A DNA stretch of 28,519 nt from CAZYMF01 sp964648215 (GTDB lineage Bacteria; Desulfobacterota; Binatia; HRBIN30; JACQVA1). The stretch spans positions 1 to 28,519 of the forward strand of contig CAZYMF010000044.1 of assembly GCA_964648215.1 (NCBI GenBank), in the 5' to 3' direction. The stretch's first letter is position 1, and each line of letters opens with the position of its first letter. The notes beneath the pieces are model-generated. The model was not told where the DNA came from. It worked only from the letters and a program-made list of their open reading frames with translations, and searched no databases. Shown piece by piece: positions 22,697 to 28,519 of the stretch. A program made the position numbers and the translations under genes.

Positions 22697-24604
22697 ATGC
22701 GGTCTGCGACGGTGTGGCTTCTCGGGCTTTTCGTGCTGGCGCTCGTCGCGCCGACGACCGAGGCCGCCGACTTGCCGCCGGCACCACGCTTCGAGCCCCG
22801 GATCGTCAACGGCACGCTGACGCCGGCTTACCCGAGCGTCGGCATTCTGCTCTTCGGCATCGATTCCGATTCGGCGTCGCTCGAGTGCTCCGGCACCTTG
22901 ATCGGCTGCCAGACGTTTCTCACCGCGGGCCACTGCGTCGAGTACGACAGGAATCCCGCCGACTACTTCGTCTTCCTGCCCAACGCCGGCTTCTTCGCCG
23001 TCGCCAGCATCGCCCTCCATCCCACCTACTCCTTCCCCGTGGGCGACGTCGCCGTGCTCAAGCTGACGGTGCCGGTCACCGGAATCGTCCCCAGCCGCAT
23101 CAACGAAACGGCGACGCCGACGGCGGATCTCGCGGGGACCATCGTCGGTTTCGGCCGCACCGGCGGCGGCTACGTCAATGCCGACTACGGCTTGAAGCGC
23201 AGCGGCGAGATTCTCACCGCCACCTGCGGCAACGGCATCTCCGACGTCGCGTCGACCTGCTGGAAGTTCACCAACCCCTTGGGGCCGCCGGGGACGAACT
23301 CCAGTACGTGCAACGGTGACTCGGGCGGACCGCTGTTCATCGACTTCGGCGCCGGCGACACCGTCGCCGGGGTGACGTCGGGCGGACGCAAGGCGTCGTG
23401 CCTGCCGACGGACCAGAGCTTCGATGCCAACGTCTTCACCTACCGCGACTGGATCGACACTCAGGGTGGAGCCGATCTCGCCAACCAGAGGTGTGGCAGT
23501 GGAGCGCAGGTGGGAGAAGAGGGGACCCGGGTCGTCGCCGAGTCCGGCTCGTTGAGCAGCTCCGGCCCCGGGGCGGTCCACTCGTTCGATGTCCCCGCCG
23601 GAACCACCGACCTGCGCGTGGCCCTCAACGCGGTGGACGACGGCTTCAGCGATTTCGATCTGTACGTCAGGCAGGGCAGCGCGCCGTCCACGTCCACCTA
23701 CGATTGCCGAGCCTTCGGGTCCAACCCGTACGGCTTCTGTGATTTCAGCACGCCCGCCCCGGGCGTCTGGTATGTGCTCGTCGACGGCTATGCAGGTGCC
23801 GGTCCGTATCAGGTCACCGCCACCCTCTTCGGCATCGATTGCGCCGATCCCGCCAACGCCGGGCAGGCGTGTGACGACGGCAACGCCTGCACCGGCAACG
23901 ATGTGTGCCAGGCGGGGGCGTGCCAGGGAGCGGCCGTGGCCGATGGCAGCCCGTGCGATGACGGCAACGAGTGCACGCAGTCGGACTCCTGTCAGGCGGG
24001 CGGCTGCAGCGGCCAGGCCGTGGCGGACGGCACGCCGTGCGACGATCACGATGCCTGCAGCCGTCCGGATAGCTGCCAGGCAGGAACCTGCACCGGAAAC
24101 GCGCCGGCTCTCGGCTGCAAGCAATCGATCGTCGCCAACGCCGGCCGTCTGGCACTGCGGCAGGGGCGGGTGCCGGTCCGGGACAGCATGAACTGGGTCT
24201 GGGGCCGGGGCGCGGAGACCAGTGGCGGAGATCTCGGAGATCCGCTGGCGACGACCGACTACACCCTCTGTCTCTACGACGAGACCGCCGGGCAAGCGCA
24301 ACGAATCATGAAACACGCGATGCCCGCCGGCAGCGGCTGGAAGATGACGCGTAGCGGGTTTCGCTATCGTGATCCCAAGCTCACCGCCGGCGGAGTCAAC
24401 CGGGTGAGACTGGTGGCGGGACTTGCCGGGAAAGCCCGCGTCGTCGTCCACGGACGCGCCCGTCCGCTGCTGCTCCCGTCACTGCCGTTGCAGCAGCAGA
24501 GCACGGTGACGATCCAGTTGCTCAACGACAATGTCTGCTGGGAGTCGCGCTTCAGCACCGCGGTGAAGAACCGGAGCGATCTGTTCCGGGCCCGCTCCGA
24601 TTGA
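22697..24604 (+). CDS. Secreted trypsin-like serine protease with PPC, Cys-rich repeats and C-terminal domain
   Basis: A 635-residue exported protease. The signal peptide (1 to about 23) ends near TEA-ADLPP. The S1 domain begins at RIVNGT and has the catalytic triad His79 (TAGHC), Asp117 (GDVAVL) and Ser209 (CNGDSGGP). A prepeptidase-C-terminal-like beta domain follows (about 280-385, with SDFDLYVRQG). Then come three Cys-rich repeats (from 392), and finally an unnamed domain of about 140 residues beginning near NWVWGRG, with TDYTLCLYDE and a closing CWESRFST. ATG at 22697 follows GGGGGA and opens the signal peptide. I recall the same C-terminal domain in many secreted proteins of deltaproteobacterial or Binatota-type genomes. 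The natural substrate is unknown. The stop overlaps a possible TTG start of the ATPase gene. Confidence 0.9.
   Translation: MRSATVWLLGLFVLALVAPTTEAADLPPAPRFEPRIVNGTLTPAYPSVGILLFGIDSDSASLECSGTLIGCQTFLTAGHCVEYDRNPADYFVFLPNAGFFAVASIALHPTYSFPVGDVAVLKLTVPVTGIVPSRINETATPTADLAGTIVGFGRTGGGYVNADYGLKRSGEILTATCGNGISDVASTCWKFTNPLGPPGTNSSTCNGDSGGPLFIDFGAGDTVAGVTSGGRKASCLPTDQSFDANVFTYRDWIDTQGGADLANQRCGSGAQVGEEGTRVVAESGSLSSSGPGAVHSFDVPAGTTDLRVALNAVDDGFSDFDLYVRQGSAPSTSTYDCRAFGSNPYGFCDFSTPAPGVWYVLVDGYAGAGPYQVTATLFGIDCADPANAGQACDDGNACTGNDVCQAGACQGAAVADGSPCDDGNECTQSDSCQAGGCSGQAVADGTPCDDHDACSRPDSCQAGTCTGNAPALGCKQSIVANAGRLALRQGRVPVRDSMNWVWGRGAETSGGDLGDPLATTDYTLCLYDETAGQAQRIMKHAMPAGSGWKMTRSGFRYRDPKLTAGGVNRVRLVAGLAGKARVVVHGRARPLLLPSLPLQQQSTVTIQLLNDNVCWESRFSTAVKNRSDLFRARSD
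23870..24103 (+). repeat. Three in-frame 84-bp Cys-rich repeats inside the protease gene
   Basis: Units begin at 23870, 23954 and 24038, each exactly 28 codons apart, encoding CDDGNxCTxxDxCQAGxCxG followed by xAVADGxP. The last unit is cut short after the final cysteine. Each unit has five or six cysteines, probably paired as disulfides in a rigid extracellular spacer. The last unit deviates (CDDHDACSRPDSC). Confidence 0.9.
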
Positions 24605-24636
24605 TTGCGCGACGGATTTCCGGTTCACTGGCGGTG

Positions 24637-27276
<2,640 letters not shown>

Positions 27277-27298
27277 GCTGTAGCCGGGGTACCGCCGA

Positions 27299-27910
27299 AT
27301 GACGGCGGCGGAGGGCGTGCAGCATTGCCCCAACTGCGCCACGGAGTACGTCGCCGGCGCCGCCGCCTGCGCTGATTGCGGCGGCCAGCTCGAGCCCGGT
27401 CCGGTCGCCGACGGCCCGCCACCGTCGCCGGTGGCGCGGCAGCCGGAATCGACGCTCCCCGAAGCCCTGCTCACCACCATGCCGGGGCTGCAAGCCGATC
27501 TGCTTGCCGCGGCGCTGACGATGGAGGGGATCGCCTGTCTGCTGGAATGCGAGGGGATCCGCCAGATGCGGCGGCCGGGGAGCGAGTCGCCGGGGGCGCT
27601 CGCGGCGACTTTGCCGGTTGCGGTGTATGTCGGCCGGATGGACTTGGGCCGCGCCCGCGACGTTATGGAATCCCTGCAGCGGAGCGAGATCATCGGCGAC
27701 CAGTGGCAGGCCGGGGAGCAGGCGGAGGGGAGTCTGGACGCGGCGCGGGAAGAGGGGGGGGATGCCTTCCCGCGGGCGTCGCGAATCACCGCCCCCCTCT
27801 CCGGAGACGACGGCCCCTGCGGCGACACGCGCCCCGAGAGCACGACGCTGCGTCTCTTGTTCCTCGTCGCGGCGACGGCCGCCTTGGTCGTCGCCGGCCT
27901 CAGGTGTTGA
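27299..27910 (+). CDS. Zinc-ribbon / DUF2007-like protein with C-terminal membrane anchor
   Basis: A 203-residue protein. A zinc ribbon has Cys10, Cys13, Cys24 and Cys27 (HCPNCATEY to CADCGG). A middle section from about residue 55 has the look of a DUF2007 (putative signal transducing protein) domain, with LTTMPGLQADLLAAALTMEG and a predicted alpha-beta pattern through YVGRMDLGRARDVM. A C-terminal hydrophobic helix (about 183-202) is the only membrane segment, so the protein is probably tail-anchored with its domains in the cytoplasm. The ATG at 27299 is 22 bases after the P-type ATPase stop, suggesting co-transcription. Function unknown; a link to metal handling is speculation from position. 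Confidence 0.72.
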   Translation: MTAAEGVQHCPNCATEYVAGAAACADCGGQLEPGPVADGPPPSPVARQPESTLPEALLTTMPGLQADLLAAALTMEGIACLLECEGIRQMRRPGSESPGALAATLPVAVYVGRMDLGRARDVMESLQRSEIIGDQWQAGEQAEGSLDAAREEGGDAFPRASRITAPLSGDDGPCGDTRPESTTLRLLFLVAATAALVVAGLRC

Positions 27911-28144
27911 TTCTCCGAAGACCGTGCCCGCGTCGTGCGCACCGACTGCGACCTTCCTCACCGGGCAGATAACTGCGGCGCTCCCTTCAGATACTCCGGC
28001 GACAGCCCCGAGCCCTCGGCGTGATCGAGGCAAGTCCCCGCCGCGAGGGCGTCGCCTGCCTCTTCCGCGGGCATGGCTGCCTAGAAGCCGGGCAGCCACG
28101 CGGGTGCCCGTTGGGTCCGGATGGCCGGCGCGACGAAAACGAGC

Positions 28145-28160
28145 TGGCACCACGGTTGCT
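28145..28160 (+). promoter_or_regulatory. Sigma-54 (-24/-12) promoter of the PII gene
   Basis: TGGCAC (28145-28150), five bases, then TTGCT (28156-28160) match the sigma-54 consensus fully. The invariant GG and GC are separated by ten bases. The start site would be near 28171, about 30 bases before the PII start codon. This predicts NtrC-type, nitrogen-responsive control. No clear NtrC half-sites are seen in the roughly 230 bases upstream (27911-28144), which otherwise hold no gene. Confidence 0.88.
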
Positions 28161-28202
28161 CATTGGTAGCTCCGACCGTTTAGAACCGGCCCAGGAGTAG
28201 AG

Positions 28203-28519
28203 ATGGTGAACAAGATCGAAGCGATCATCAAACCGTTCAAGCTCGACGAGGTGAAGGAGGCGCTGGCGCGGGAGGGAATTCAGGGAATGACGGTGTCGGA
28301 GGTGAAGGGCTTCGGGAGGCAGAAGGGACACACGGAGACCTATCGCGGGGCCGAGTACGTGGTCGACTTCCTGCCGAAGATCAAACTCGAGGTGTTGGTG
28401 AAGGAGGAAGACACGGCCCGTGTGACGGAGGTCATCCAGAATGCAGCCCGGACCGGCCGCATCGGCGACGGCAAGATCTTCGTCTTGCGGCTGGGTGACG
28501 TGATTCGCATCCGTACGGG
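28203..28519 (+). CDS. glnB: Nitrogen regulatory protein PII (GlnB/GlnK), cut by window edge
   Basis: A PII signal protein sensing 2-oxoglutarate and ATP/ADP and controlling nitrogen metabolism through contacts with glutamine synthetase adenylyltransferase, NtrB or AmtB. The start MVNKIEAIIKPFKLDEVKEA and the T-loop GFGRQKGHTETYRGAEYVVD match GlnB closely. The uridylylation tyrosine is Tyr52, equivalent to Tyr51 of E. coli GlnB because of one extra residue at the N-terminus. Only about 105 of roughly 112 residues are in the window; the last codons (IRIRTG...) run off the right edge. ATG at 28203 follows AGGAG. Calling it GlnB rather than GlnK depends on the next gene (glnA or amtB), which is not visible. 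Confidence 0.95.
   Translation, partial: MVNKIEAIIKPFKLDEVKEALAREGIQGMTVSEVKGFGRQKGHTETYRGAEYVVDFLPKIKLEVLVKEEDTARVTEVIQNAARTGRIGDGKIFVLRLGDVIRIRT

Noticed and set aside
22625..22700. A longer N-terminus for the protease beginning upstream of 22697
   Set aside because: The frame is open upstream, but a signal peptide begins exactly at the ATG at 22697 with GGGGGA before it. An upstream start would bury the signal peptide.
23870..24103. Regularly spaced repeats considered as a CRISPR array
   Set aside because: The units are exactly 28 codons, in frame, and encode conserved cysteines of the protease; there are no unique spacers.

Overview
The window is GC-rich, densely packed bacterial chromosome, with no CRISPR array, rRNA, tRNA or insertion sequence that I could see. 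Three features suggest a deltaproteobacterial-type lineage of the kind now split out as Candidatus Binatota/Desulfobacterota: SCP2-type thiolases, a proteobacterial PII gene behind a sigma-54 promoter, and a secreted protease with Cys-rich repeats and a characteristic C-terminal domain. This placement is inference from gene content; no marker gene was searched.

Left part (1-4932, minus strand): the N-terminal part of a malic enzyme runs off the left edge. A clear Rho-independent terminator separates it from a fatty-acid or lipid-type beta-oxidation block of SCP2-type thiolase, atypical 3-hydroxyacyl-CoA dehydrogenase and a second SCP2-type thiolase. Diverging from this block is a short alkylsulfatase-like metallo-beta-lactamase-fold hydrolase (4933-6168, plus).

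Middle (6334-15292, all plus): a receiver-only response regulator and a GAF-domain histidine kinase; a divergent dihydropteroate synthase-family protein; a mannose-1-phosphate guanylyltransferase; a PlsB-like glycerol-3-phosphate acyltransferase; a lipoprotein joining a bifunctional-nuclease (DUF151) domain to a PDZ domain; a 56-residue membrane peptide; and an exported cupredoxin.

Respiratory assembly block (15426-19601): a well-spaced sigma-70 promoter with a long leader precedes heme O synthase (ctaB), a SCO copper chaperone and a DUF420 membrane protein. An ABC-2 exporter pair converges on them from the minus strand. These genes fit cytochrome oxidase maturation, but no oxidase subunit is present in the window.

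Right part (19837-28519): a GT-C glycosyltransferase with a large C-terminal domain (minus) diverges from a secreted trypsin-like protease (plus), with a perfect 13-bp inverted repeat between them. Then come a copper-type P1B ATPase with two YHS and two CPMHP metal-binding modules, a zinc-ribbon/DUF2007-like tail-anchored protein, and a PII gene (cut by the right edge) behind a textbook -24/-12 sigma-54 promoter.

Most of the content is recognisable housekeeping or accessory metabolism. I do not see a strong case for a complete new defence or mobile system. The best candidates for something undescribed are single proteins with unusual domain architecture: the DUF151-PDZ lipoprotein, the unnamed C-terminal domain of the protease, the tandem metal-site ATPase and the variant DHPS.
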